In this document: positions 1 through 9,499 of the stretch, piece by piece
Numbering within the stretch: position 1 is the stretch's first letter
Layout: every line of letters begins with the position of its first letter
Source: Spirometra erinaceieuropaei
Taxonomy: Eukaryota > Platyhelminthes > Cestoda > Diphyllobothriidea > Diphyllobothriidae
DNA: 64,000 bases
Reading direction: 5' to 3'
Assembly (NCBI GenBank): GCA_902702965.1
Contig: CACRXP010000067.1
Location: 1,549,902-1,613,901, forward strand
Made by a program: the position numbers and the translations under genes
Notes under the pieces: model-generated
Databases searched by the model: none
The model's input: the letters and a program-made list of their open reading frames with translations, nothing else
Told to the model about the DNA's origin: nothing

Positions 1-150
1 CCAGTGCCAGCCACCTGTGGTCTCCGGTCTTCTCGACATTGTCTGGACACTGGATCCTGTTGGTGGAGGCGAAAAGAGCCCGGTAGGTTTGACGCAAGTC
101 CACTATCGAGTGGGTGAATACGACACCCGAGTCCACTGTAACTCGCCAAA
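1..150 (-). repeat. Q repeat, partial end
   Basis: This GC-rich stretch matches, on the minus strand, the start of a dispersed repeat here called Q. Recognisable blocks are GCCAGCCACCTGTG, GGTCTTC and GCGCAAGTCC-like segments in the same order as at 3541-3925. The copy is cut by the window edge. No reading frame can be supported in it. Confidence 0.55.
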
Positions 151-740
151 TAAACTTTATGTGGCCCGAACATTATTTAGCCCTAGGTAAACATGTTACA
201 GGTGTGTCATAATGAATGAAGACATATCAGTTAGATCCCCGTAAGCTACCACAAGCATCTCGTGCCCTACGGGATGTGCGCAACACCCAGTGACTTGCAG
301 ACCTGCGCGATTTCTACCCAAGTCTCTCCCACGCACCCATAAGTCCATCTGCTTCGATGGTAACACAGTGTTGGGTTGACCGGAGGTGGGGTAAGGCGCG
401 TTGGCAGATAAAGTTAAACAACTCGCCTAGGCGTTTCTCACACGACCTAATCCCCACTACATGTACTAGGCCCTTATGAGAACGGCACAAATCTCTAACC
501 AGTGAGAAAGTCCCAAAGGTCACACGGAGAGATTGAACCATCGCAGTTTGACTGGCAGGTCTGAGAAAAAATGACGCGTCCCGTCATTTTTAATCCTTCC
601 AAGTAACGACATTAAACGCGTCCTGATAGACTGAAGCAAGTTGAATTTATTCTACTTGAAGCACTTTTTCCCCGTTACGGGGTTGTTGCTAGAGTGCAAA
701 GCAGTATTTACCGGTACTAACGAATTTCACAACGACTAAT
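151..740. other. Unassigned, no gene seen
   Basis: No coding, RNA or repeat signature could be supported. A 75-codon minus-strand open frame (314-541) has no recognisable domain and could be chance. Confidence 0.4.
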
Positions 741-1064
741 CGGTATTGAGAGGAGACCATACGGGGTTCATAAAATTAAACAGTGGATTTAAGCCACGTT
801 TAAACTTTACAAGAGACGTTGGTAAATGCAGAGACATGACGTTTTATGAAGGGCCATTTGACGGTATTTAAACGTCCCACAATTAGAAACTTCTATAAAA
901 CCGAATTATGTCCGTCCTTAGTGTGCAAATTTAAAAGAAGAGGTAGTTTTCTGCCGAATGAGCGAAAGAATGAATATTTCTAGGTATGTTTTCCATGAAA
1001 TATAATTGGACTTTTAGGGGCATCGAGATCAAGGAGAAAAATGCATGCCACATAAGTAGTCATC
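741..1064 (+). mobile_element. Foldback copy H, truncated
   Basis: This is the centre and part of the right arm of the foldback family described at 5036-6026. It starts at the block GAGGAGACCATA, passes through GCAGAGACATGACG and ends in the arm at ACATAAGTAGTCAT. The left arm and right terminus are missing. No coding capacity is seen. Confidence 0.7.
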
Positions 1065-1274
1065 TCGTACCCGTCATATATAGGCCGCCTCCCTGTGACG
1101 CAGTGTCCGAGTTTTTCTTGCCCGGACAAGGACTCAAAAGGTTGTTTTAGATTGAGAGAGAGTGGCTACTATTAAGCAGATATTTAGTAATTACGGAACG
1201 CGGGATCTTGTTTTCTTGCTCTAGAAACCGTCTGGGTAGGTGCTCAATAGACCAACTGTCTTTGCGTTTGCCCG

Positions 1275-1566
1275 CAGAACTTGCATCCGCAAGTACAATC
1301 TCAAGTGACGTGCATTAACAAGGCATCCTTTGAACGTGGGATTCGAAGAGGCCTAGTAGCATTGCATAATATAAGTTTGGTCGCGTTGTATGTCCATTCA
1401 GTGGTGCAGTGCAACCATTTAGAACTGAATGTTCCGTCAGTTTTGGCCATAAAGATTGGCTGTCCTTGTAGAAGGAACGTGCAAAACATCCACGCTTAAA
1501 GAGAATCACTTTAAGACACACATTTTCTGCATTCATTGGCTCTTAGAGCAAGTGATGCTTGCCCTT
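1275..1566 (-). pseudogene. Penelope-like element fragment (inverted)
   Basis: Read on the minus strand, this segment encodes a decayed version of the C-terminal part of the reverse transcriptase in the plus-strand element next door. The peptide around WTYNATKLILCN and SKDALLMHVT (1301-1489) aligns with RTYNAAELIVCS and AKDALPIHVT near 3080-3160. Similarity continues to about 1560, where the frame is broken. It joins abruptly at about 1567 to a plus-strand piece of the same family. Inverted and tandem partial copies beside a main copy are known for Penelope-like elements. No function is expected. Confidence 0.7.
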
Positions 1567-1700
1567 TGTTTATGGATTCACATGCACTTGCGTGTGCAGG
1601 TACTTTGGGCGAATGCAAGGGCAGTTGGCAGTCAGATCTATTGAGCACCAGCCCAGATGACTACTAAAGCAAGAAAATAAAATCCCACGTTCCTCCTGCT
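1567..1700 (+). pseudogene. GIY-YIG fragment, pseudo-LTR-like direct repeat
   Basis: This segment is a direct repeat of 3175-3310. Translated, it gives a cysteine pair (FTCTCVC) followed by RYFGR and a few helix residues ending IEHQP. That is the expected start of the GIY-YIG endonuclease domain that follows the reverse transcriptase in Penelope-like elements (Y-x-G-R, then an R...EH helix). Flanking repeats of this kind are called pseudo-LTRs in Penelope-like elements. It is interrupted and not functional. Confidence 0.65.
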
Positions 1701-1707
1701 TGACGAC

Positions 1708-3485
1708 GTGGTCTGCCTGAAAGCAAAATTTGTTGATATTTCGAACCAGTACCGCAGAGCTCCACTAACACAAAGTACACCCATAACTAAAGAACACATG
1801 ACTGCCCTATCTGCTTTAATACATCATAAACAAATAATAATTTCCAAATCTGACAGGGGACATGGGGTTGTCATTATAAATCGAAGTGACTACGTGACAA
1901 AAAATGGAGGTTATTTTACGTGATCAGAGCGAATCCTGTTTAGAAACCTCGGGTAAGAAAGAAACCAAGGCATTGGAGGATTCCGGCTGGAAAACAATAA
2001 AAGTTGCTGGACAACAATTTGTTGGACTACAAAACAGCGTTTTGCCTAAAAACTAGGGGTTCATATACACCCAGAATGTATGGATTACCAAAAGCGCATA
2101 AAAGGGATATATCCTTAAGACCAATTTTGTCTATGTATAATTCACCTTTTAACAAACTAGCACAGTGAATATTCAAAAATTTAGAGCTAATCCGACAACG
2201 GTTTTCTACTTACACACTAAAAAACGGCTTTCATTTCATCAAAGAAATCAAAAATTAAGACATTTCGGGGAAATACATGATATCCCAGGATGAGGAATCA
2301 CTTTTCACTGATGTACCTCTGGATGAAACCATATACATCATATGTACCCATGCATCTGAAGCCCGTCTGCCACCTGAAGCACTACGAGACGCATTAATAT
2401 TGTGTACAAAGAACTTTCAATTTCTTTTTAACAGCCAATTATATAGACAAATTGACGGAGTGGCAGTGGGAAGTCCTCTCGGCCCTACCTTTGCTAACAT
2501 CTATATGGGTCATCTAGAAGAAAAAGTTTCCGCGAGATTTGACATGCTGCTATTCTACAAAGGATACGTGGATGATGTTTTCGCTATTGTTGGAGACATT
2601 AAGGAGGCTGAAGAACTACTTTCTATTATGAATAAGCCACATCCAAGGATCAAATTTACAATAGGGAAGGAGCAGGACGATCAACTATCCTTTCTGGACG
2701 TTTTTATGTTTACACAGAAAGATGATTCTATACGACGTTTTATTCTCCACAAGAGTACTTGGAAGGGACATTACTTGCATTTTTTGAGTTTTGTACACAT
2801 ACGATGGAAACGTAGCCTGGTATACGCTCTTTTCCAAAGGGCTAGGAACATTTGCTCTAATGATATACTGTATGCAGAACTTGCACGCCCTGAGGAAGCT
2901 CTGCCTATGCAAAGATGTCCTGCACGTTTCATCCACACGTACAGCAACTCTACACAACCAACACTGAGAGAACATTCAGATCCGAAAAAGCCCGTTTTTA
3001 TATATTTGCCCTTTAATGGCGACACTATTTTAAATACTATCAAACGACAGCTACGTTCCACCGTTGAAAGGACATACAATGCAGCCGAACTCATAGTATG
3101 CAGTCCTAGTAAGTCTCTTCCGATTTCACGGGCGAAGGATGCCTTGCCAATACACGTGACTTCACATTGTGTTTGAGAATTCACATGCACCTGCGAATGC
3201 AATTACTGCCGTCGAACGCAAAAGACAGTTGGCAGCCTGGTCAATTGATCACCTGCCCAGGCGACTTCTAAAGCAATAAAATATAGTCCCGCGTTCCTCC
3301 CGCTTCATGATAGACACTCCGTCGACCCTAAAACGGCCTTCCGAGTACTTGTTCGGGCACGAACAACTCGGACTTTGCGTTACCTGAAAGCGGCCTACAC
3401 ACGACGGGTGAAACCAGACCTATGCAAAGAGCTACTCTTCACATTGTTTGGTTGCCCAACCTTGAAGGTTGACGGCCAAGGCTAA
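1708..3485 (+). pseudogene. Penelope-like element: RT + GIY-YIG, broken
   Basis: Decayed single-ORF Penelope-like retroelement (reverse transcriptase primed at chromosomal nicks). The start (1708-1923) has the conserved N-terminal block IISKSDRGHGVVIINRSDY. A broken part (1924-2276) still shows YGLPKAHK and LRPILSMYNSP. The longest open part (2277-3176, 299 codons) holds RT motif A (EESLFTDVPLDET, first Asp position changed to E), motif B (GVAVGSPLGPTFAN), motif C (YVDD, 2566-2577) and the thumb block LSFLDVFM. A TGA at 3174 interrupts the linker to the GIY-YIG domain. Its cysteine-rich start follows at once, and its C-terminus (HSVDPKTAFRVL ... KPDLCKELLF) is readable at 3309-3485. At least one frameshift and several stops are present, so it is a fossil. 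The family call is secure; the subfamily is not. Confidence 0.88.
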
Positions 3486-3540
3486 ATGCAGGGCCACGTG
3501 TCGCCCTTCTAGTTAAAAAGGTCTGAAAGTGTATGCTATG

Positions 3541-3925
3541 CCAGTATCAGCAAACCATGACCCTCGCTAACATTTTCCTGACACCTGGTTCCCTGCCGGT
3601 AGATGCGCTCGAGCTCTTCTTGGGTATAGAGGTGGTGGGTATGGCTGCCCAGTCGTCATCCTCCTCCTGTTAGGGTGTCGTCGTTGTTGTTGGTGAAACA
3701 TCCTGGTCATGTTTATGTTGTGGACCTGCGGTGGGTGTGGTGGCACACTAGGTGCGGGTCCGGCCGTGCCAGCCACCTGTGCCCTCCACCACCTCCGGTC
3801 TTCCTGACTCCGTCTTGACACCGGGTGCAGGTGGGGAGTGTGGAAGAGAGAGTGCGGTAGATATTGCGCAAGTCTGCTCTCATTGTAAACTAATTCTTGA
3901 GCAAGTCACCGTGCCTGCTGCACCT
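3541..3925 (-). repeat. Q repeat, long copy
   Basis: Well-preserved copy of the dispersed GC-rich Q repeat. In Q sense it begins with a CACGGTGACTTG block, then AATTAGTTTA, GCAGACTTGCGCA, CTACCGCACTCT, GGTGTCAAGACGG, GTACCACCACAC-like and GGGCAGCCATAC blocks. The same order is seen at 52857-53200 on the plus strand. An 84-codon open frame (3567-3821) is rich in Pro/Arg/Gln and shares only a short run (VPPHP) with the frame at 52935-53492, so coding is not supported. It lies head to head with a GIY-YIG fragment. Confidence 0.65.
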
Positions 3926-3954
3926 AGCTGAGCAGAACACGGTGAGCATTTCAG

Positions 3955-4130
3955 AAGATGAAGATACGATCACTGGAACAAGAAATTGATTTGCCTGACG
4001 TTTCGGATCCTCACTCGAATCCATAATCAGAGGCATTCACAGATAGAGGTGAAGGTGGCACCAGGAGTGCAGTATTTATAGCATGTGGCTGCCGTAGGAC
4101 CGTATGCACTCTGCAATTAACAGTTCCTGC
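3955..4130 (+). pseudogene. GIY-YIG element linker fragment
   Basis: Plus-strand partial copy of the linker and the beginning of the GIY-YIG region seen on the minus strand at 4331-4717. Readable residues are SLEQEIDLPDVSDPHSNP, a stop, then TRSAVFIACGC. It is an inverted repeat of the minus-strand copy and ends where the nuclease motif should start. Confidence 0.7.
3992..4035 (-). ncRNA. Hammerhead-ribozyme-like motif, copy 1
   Basis: Read on the minus strand: stem I strand TGCCT (4035-4031), core CTGATTA (4030-4024; consensus CTGATGA, one change), an extra T (4023), stem II GGATTC/GGATCC with loop GAGTGA, GAAAC (4004-4000), cleavage triplet GTC (3999-3997), stem I return AGGCA (3996-3992). 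Stem I has five Watson-Crick pairs. There is no loop on stem III, so only a dimer (ACGT on ACGT) could close it. Related ribozymes are known in Penelope-like elements. Activity is unproven and the core change would weaken it. Confidence 0.42.
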
Positions 4131-4330
4131 AATCACCGCTGGGGTCGTAATTGATGCGGTGGTGGCTTGTCGGTCCGATTCCGAGTCGTTAATGGCCGCG
4201 ATTTCGTCATCCGTGCTGGATGCTGGTGTGACGATTGCTCGACAAACTGGTTCACTGTCACCGTGATGATTGCTCGCCCGCGCCCTCCCCACGTGACTGA
4301 TTCTCCTGCCCAGGGAAATCGCAGTACGGT
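4131..4330. other. Spacer between head-to-head GIY-YIG pieces
   Basis: It links the plus-strand fragment to the minus-strand GIY-YIG frame. The minus-strand reading contains a short tail-like peptide (SSTDDEIAAIND), plausibly the region after the nuclease domain, but no recognised domain. Confidence 0.35.
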
Positions 4331-4717
4331 TTAGGGTACCGGGAGGTCATTGTGCTTGTTGATGGATTGCGGGCCTGAGAACCATGACTCGAGCAGCTCG
4401 CGGCTCACGCGGTTGTCACCCCATGCAAGGATTTTGGCCTCTTGAAATTTGAAAATATGGCCGGGTCCCGTCGAGTGTGCCGCCACTTGAGAGTTAGCGT
4501 CTCCCCGCCTCACTGCTGCTGCGTGCTCGGCAATAAGCGTACGGAGTAATCTCCCAGTTTCTCCGACATAATTGCTTTGTCCGCAGCCACGTGCTATAAA
4601 TACTGCACTCTTGGTGCCACCATCACCTTTATCTGCGAATGTCTCTGATGATGGATTCGAGTGAGGATCCGAAACGTCAGGCAAATAAATTTCTTGTTCC
4701 AGTGATCGCATCTTCAT
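4331..4717 (-). pseudogene. GIY-YIG endonuclease domain fragment
   Basis: A 128-codon open frame encodes a GIY-YIG nuclease-type domain, the endonuclease used by Penelope-like elements to nick target DNA. Residues 1-35 are a linker (SLEQEIYLPDVSDPHSNP). AVFI and NYVGETGR (about residues 37-57) form the GIY...YIG core strands. LLRTLIAEH supplies the catalytic Arg helix, AAHSTGPGH the conserved His loop, and RELLESWF the catalytic Glu. The frame is intact across the domain, but no reverse transcriptase lies upstream on this strand, so it is an orphan end piece. An in-frame start is arbitrary. The hammerhead-like motif at 4640-4683 lies antisense inside the linker. Confidence 0.8.
4640..4683 (+). 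ncRNA. Hammerhead-ribozyme-like motif, copy 2 (best)
   Basis: The elements fall in hammerhead order: TGTCT (4640-4644), CTGATGA (4645-4651, exact core), extra T (4652), stem II GGATTC (4653-4658) pairing with GGATCC (4665-4670) around loop GAGTGA, GAAAC (4671-4675), GTC (4676-4678), AGGCA (4679-4683). Stem I pairs TGTCT with AGGCA (four Watson-Crick, one G-U). An extra residue between A9 and stem II is known in one viroid hammerhead (CChMVd plus strand). Stem III has no loop, so cleavage would need a dimer. The motif is antisense to the GIY-YIG frame. Confidence 0.5.
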
Positions 4718-5035
4718 CTTCTTAACTGCTACCTGGAACTCGCCCGTTCGCTTCTATCAACGGTGAACATTGTTGGAATCAACGTTCGAGCTGTGTATTT
4801 AAACAACTTGAATATGTGATCAGCCTGACGTTTCTGTGATAACCTCTAGTTCCTTACTTTTCATATATCCCCTTTCCGATTGACATGTTTACCTCTGCCC
4901 ACTATTCATTCCATATTCGGCTTAAGTTACTAGTTTTATTGACTAACCTGCATTACTATAAACCATGACCTTGTTGTTTCTGCATTGTTTTTCTGCACAA
5001 ATTCAAACTGCTGTATGCTTCCCACTCGTTATTTA
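4718..5035. other. Unassigned AT-rich spacer
   Basis: No gene, repeat module or RNA motif could be supported here. It ends with the TA that flanks foldback copy A. Confidence 0.4.
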
Positions 5036-6026
5036 CAGTAGGTGGGCTAACTCAAGAAATGTCAACCGAAATCCCGAAATGCGTTTTCGGTTCGAAAAGA
5101 TTAATTATATAGGGTTGTAGAACTAGTCAGCCTGCAACACAATTCTATAATATTTCAGTTACACCAAGATGACGGCTTTCGAATGGACATCCTTCCGGCC
5201 CTTTACAAAAACAACACTTTAAAATTGACTACTTAGTAGCATGGATTTTTCTCATCACTTTTCGATGCCCTTAAATGTCTAATTATATTTCATAGAAAAC
5301 ATGCATAAAAGTGTTCATTCGTTTGCTCATTCGGTAGACACTTACGTCTCCTTCCAACCCTATACTCAAAGGAAGGGTATAAATTGGTTTCCAAAAACTT
5401 TTTCTATTCCCAAATAACATTGAACCCGCTCAACCGTTACACTTGGATTCAGGGTTTCCAGACTACAAGCCGTATATTTTCCGCGTACGGAAAACCACAC
5501 ATTTCTCTAGGGTAATAAAGGTACACTATATAGCGGTCATAAAATTAAGCAGTCGATTTGATCCATATTGTTAACTTTACGAGCCACATTGCTAAATGCA
5601 TAGAGAGAACGATTTGTGAACGGCTATTTCATGGTATTTAAAAACCCCAGATTATAAAATTTTTTTAAAACCGAATTATACCTTTACTTCGAGTATAAAG
5701 CATGAAAAAGTCGTAATTGTCCACCGAATGAGCACAAGAGTGAATATTTTTCTGCATGTTTTCCTGGTAATATTATTGGACTTTTTGGGGCATCGAAAAT
5801 CAATGAGAAAAATTCATGCTACATAAGTAGTCAATTTTTATGAAGTATCACTTTAGTTTGCAGCCGAAAGGAAGTTCATTCGAAAGCCGGCATTCTGTGG
5901 TAAATGAAATATTATAGAATTATGTTGCAAGCTGATTGGTTTTAAAACCCCACTTAATTAATCTTTTCAAAACGAAAACGCATTTCGGAATTTCGGTTGA
6001 CGTTTCATAAGCTAGCCTACCTACTG
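5036..6026 (+). mobile_element. Foldback element copy A, complete
   Basis: Complete 991-bp copy of a foldback (long terminal inverted repeat) family. Ends are CAGTAGGTGGGCTAACTCA on the left and its complement (variant GCTAGCCTACCTACTG) on the right, flanked by TA on both sides (5034-5035, 6027-6028). The arms are about 350 bp each and pair along most of their length: CCGAAAT, GATTAATTA and GACTACTTA blocks on the left reappear reversed on the right. The unique centre holds GTACGGAAAACC and the AGAGACATG-like block. There is no transposase frame, so it would move with enzyme supplied elsewhere. The TA duplication suggests a Tc1/mariner-type enzyme; that is inference. Confidence 0.85.
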
Positions 6027-6426
6027 TATGTTATGATGCGCCAGGATGCAGTTGATGAGCCGTCGTGCAATCTGTTGATACCAATAGATTTTTCTTTGCA
6101 CGCTTCCCTAAACTATGACTTCATTATAGTGAGCAATGCGCTGGTTTGCCGTGAGGATGGGTTTCACAGTATCAGTCAATACATGAATATACGGCGGTAG
6201 TTATGGGCTCGCGTTAGCTCAGCGTAGCACGTTGAATGAAAGCTGTGGGCCAGTCTGGAATAACGCTCTTGCAACGCAGCTCGTTTGAGGAGAGGGTGCT
6301 TCCAGGAACCCGAATGGTGTTTCCGTGTATGAACTGAAGCTGGTCAGTCCACACCAACTGTGCAAAATTCCGTTTTTACCAACCATTGCTTATAAGTCCT
6401 AGAATTGCAAAAGTACCACTTTCCAG
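6027..6426. other. Unassigned spacer
   Basis: No gene or repeat family could be supported. It contains a 67-codon open frame that overlaps the foldback end and has no domain. Confidence 0.35.
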
Positions 6427-6640
6427 ATTCAATCAGGAAAGGGCGCACACCGATCTATTGGCTTCACGAAGCAAACAAGCTCCGTATGGGTGGCAAAGGT
6501 CACGAACAGTCAACCAATTACCAGGCCGAAGTCGGCCAAGTCATAATAACAGCAAGGAGGGACGACAGAGAATGCGGGTAGATTGACACGGTACTGTTAC
6601 GGGCTTATTGTGCCTTCATTCAGCCAATCATAACCCTGAC
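6427..6640 (+). repeat. Repeat U, unit 1
   Basis: First of two nearly identical direct units. It runs from ATTCAATCAGGAAAGG to CTTCATTCAGCCAAT, with the block GGCTTCACGAAGCAAACAAG in between. The short open frame here is a by-product of the repeat; the frame is not kept between units. Divergence from unit 2 is a handful of substitutions. Confidence 0.8.
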
Positions 6641-6801
6641 CACCAGCAGCTGGAACCAGAAACACAAACATGCGCTCAGACGCACCTGGCGCAGCTGGTC
6701 CACCACTGGGGTCTACCAGATGGGTCATAAGCACTTCATCGAACCGAAGTTAATCAATGACTCGCCACCTGTCATTCTCTGTCGCTGCAGATCGGGTATT
6801 T

Positions 6802-7004
6802 ATTCAATCAGGAATGGGCGCACACCGATCTATTGGCTTCACGAAGCAAACAAGCTCCGTATGGGTGGCAAAGGTCACAAACAGTCAACCAATTACTTGG
6901 TCGAAGTCGGCCAAGTCATAATAACAGCAAGGAGGGACGACAGAGAATGCGGGTAGATTGATACAGTACTGTTTCGGGCTTATTGTGCCTTCATTCAGCC
7001 AGTT
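6802..7004 (+). repeat. Repeat U, unit 2
   Basis: Second direct unit, about 375 bp after the first, sharing all its internal blocks. The last 75 bp (6927-7001) form the left arm of a perfect hairpin with 7026-7100. Confidence 0.85.
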
Positions 7005-7100
7005 GCTGGTGGCCAGGATTATTATTGGCTGAATGAAGGCACAATAAGCCCGAAACAGTACTGTATCAATCTACCCGCATTCTCTGTCGTCCCTCCTTGC
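6927..7100. repeat. Perfect 75-bp inverted repeat
   Basis: Positions 6927-7001 and 7026-7100 are exact reverse complements (75 of 75 by eye), separated by a 24-base loop (7002-7025). Such perfect arms imply a very recent event, or a snap-back artefact in library preparation or assembly. Confidence 0.9.
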
Positions 7101-7104
7101 TACT

Positions 7105-8645
7105 TTCAAGATTCTTCAAAAGGCGTCAGAACTGATCTGCAATAGCCTTTCAGTAGACGCAATCGACCCCCATCCCTCCCGTCAAAACAGTGATAATTCA
7201 GAGAAATAGAATTAGTTTTCTGTTGCTTGACAAGGCGCAATCATTTAAAACGGGCATTCCACATTAGGTGGTTAGTTGAAATCAGGGCTACACTCGCTTC
7301 ACAGACCTGTTGTACCGCAGAGGACCCCATTCAACTCATAAAGTTTTCGACCTGAGGCATAGAGGCAAGGAGACGCCCGCCCAACTCGTGAAAAAACACC
7401 CCTGACCTACGGCCCCGGGGGGGGGGCGGAAGCTACAACCGACGCATTCTACGGAGGCATGAAAATGGCCCAGTTGTCGCAACACATGTACTTGCATCAC
7501 TGGAGGTTGTTAAGCTGACGTATACGAACGCAGTCAAGAGGCACTGGTCTTTAATTAATTAGAAAGGGGAAATAGCAACTGGAAAAAATTTGCGCCTGCC
7601 GAAGGATATGTCAGAAGCTGATGAGTAGGGGTACACACATCCCATAAATTCGTTCTATTTATTTATTTATTTGAGCCTTTTTCGAGTGGATAGGGCAGAA
7701 TTAGAGACTATGAAGTGATATTTTGAAAACGCTCCATTGACGGTGTAAATTGTTTTAACCCTTCAACGCCTGAGGTCCGTAGGAGTTTAGACCGATGTAC
7801 TTGGATATGCGGGATGTGCAATACTATGAGGTATTTTAGTACTTTTTAGTAAGTAACCTCCTTCTGGGTGCGATGGATGCTAAGACGCCCTCAAATAAGG
7901 TATGACTGGAAAGCAAAATTTATGAGTATTTAAACACTTTTTAAAAAGACAACTCCGGAAATTCCCAATTCCGTGCTAGTAAACATGCCCTTAAACCAAA
8001 CAATTAATCAACGCTCCTATTCAGTAAAAGCGACCTTAGAAAACTAGTCCATTTTCCGCCCTACCGGTCAAAAATTGATGAATGGGAAGTAACGAGGTCG
8101 GCAAAGGACTTCAAGTACGTAACAGAAATACCGGCGAGGTATCAGTTTAAAGCCAGCATGAACCTCCCAGTCCACTGATGCCTTCGATTCGTATTTTGAA
8201 GGGTGCTTTGGGATTTTAGTCAGTCTCTTGAGAATTCATTTCGTTTCTGGCCTCATTACATCGTTTGCGTCGGGGCCAATGCAAGCGTGAACTTGCAACT
8301 TTTCCAAATAATCCTCTTGGGGACTGAATTAGAAGAAGATGGTCTTAAACTACATCGAATAAATTCGTCATTTCTTGATATTGAGTTGCTGCTTATACAG
8401 AACTGAAACGTTTAGATAATTTGGCTTACCAGATATATAAAATGGATCGGAAAATGGACATTGTGTTCATTCATTAACCGCATTTCAGTTGAGCTCACAG
8501 AGCTAGCTACATAAAGGTCTACGTTTACGCCCTTTGATTTTGGTCAGAATAATACCTCACGTCACAGTCAGTGAGATGTGGACACAACTTACGAAAACAT
8601 AAATGAACGTCTCGTACGCAAGGGCAACAAGGTTCTGGGCCTAGC
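7105..8645. other. Unassigned stretch
   Basis: No gene, repeat family or RNA could be supported. It holds a run of ten G near 7413, a (TTTA)n run near 7655, and a 67-codon open frame at 8203-8406 without recognisable domain. Confidence 0.4.
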
Positions 8646-8647
8646 AT

Positions 8648-8940
8648 ACGATAGTTCGTCCGTCGTTGTCGACCGTGTGTTCCACAACAGGGGGAGAGCA
8701 GGGATGTTGACTTGCGCGTAAATAAGCTTATAGTGAAAGTAGACTTGCGCAGTGTCTACCCCACACCCTCCTCCCCGGCCCCTGAATCCTCACACCGTCC
8801 TCCTCCTCCCGACCCTGGATCCTGTGTCAAGACAGAGGTGAGAAGGCCGGGGGCGGGAGCGGCTGCCAGTGGCTGATGCGGGGAGTGAAACCGCATCCGG
8901 GCCTACCACCACACCTCCTGGTTCACAGCTGACACTGATC
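8648..8940 (+). repeat. Q repeat, 5' part (split by SINE cluster)
   Basis: Plus-strand Q copy, starting with the CGTCCGTCGTTG block and running to TACCACCACACCTCCTGG. Its 3' continuation (TGCCTGCCAGAATCC, CGTGTTGGTTCAACG) is found at about 9500-9660. The material between is SINE-derived, so the SINE cluster landed inside Q. Confidence 0.6.
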
Positions 8941-8942
8941 AG

Positions 8943-9256
8943 GATGGTAGGGGGCGCTCACCGATCGTTCTTACGAAACTCACTCATTCCGTTGTGTCTT
9001 ACGGGCTCTCTCTCTCTCGAGCCCAACCAGCAGCCGCACAGCGGCGCATGATATAGGCAGTATGTTATTACCGACAAGGACACGGGGGACTGGAATGGCC
9101 ATTTCTGGCTTATTAGTCGTCGTCAGCCAGCCATACCCAACCACGAAGTGTGGAACACCCGAGGCTCGAACTCGCAACCTATTGGCTAGAAGTCCACACC
9201 TCAAACCACTGGGCCACGAGTCCGTTGCCCTGTTGGTTTTCGAGCGGGAATATACA
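8943..9256 (-). mobile_element. tRNA-Arg-like SINE, family S1
   Basis: Minus-strand member of a tRNA-derived SINE family. The minus strand carries a Pol III A box (GTGGCCCAGTGG, complement of about 9206-9218) and B box (GTTCGAGCCTC, complement near 9162-9172). A tail module with GCCAGAAATGGCCATTCCAG follows at 9075-9110. The neighbouring H module (8943-9060, block GGGCGCTCACCGATCG) lies in the opposite sense. Short open frames across it are not genes. Confidence 0.75.
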
Positions 9257-9446
9257 ATGGTAGGGGACGATCATCGATCGTTATTACGGAACTCACTCGT
9301 TCCGTTGTGCCTTACGGACTCTCTCTCTCTCGAGCCCAACCAGCAGCCGCACAGCGGCGCATGATATAGGCAGAATGATATTACCGGCTGACGACGGCTA
9401 ATAAGCCAGAAATGGCCACTCTAGTCTCCCTTGTCTTTGTCGGTAA
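9257..9446. mobile_element. S1 SINE modules, rearranged
   Basis: This holds an H module in plus sense (CGATCATCGATCG to GCGCATGATATAGGCAG), then a tail module in plus sense (GGCTGACGACGGCTAATAAG to CTTTGTCGGTAAC). The tRNA-like part is absent. The module order differs from the SINE at 12143-12402. Confidence 0.7.
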
Positions 9447-9499
9447 CACCAGTCTGACTGATCCGGATTTTACACCACAACTAATATAGAAGAGCGGCA

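Noticed and set aside
6386..6956. Two short frames with a shared peptide, at first looking like a gene family
   Set aside because: They fall on the two units of direct repeat U, start in unrelated sequence and end at different points; the sharing is explained by the DNA repeat.
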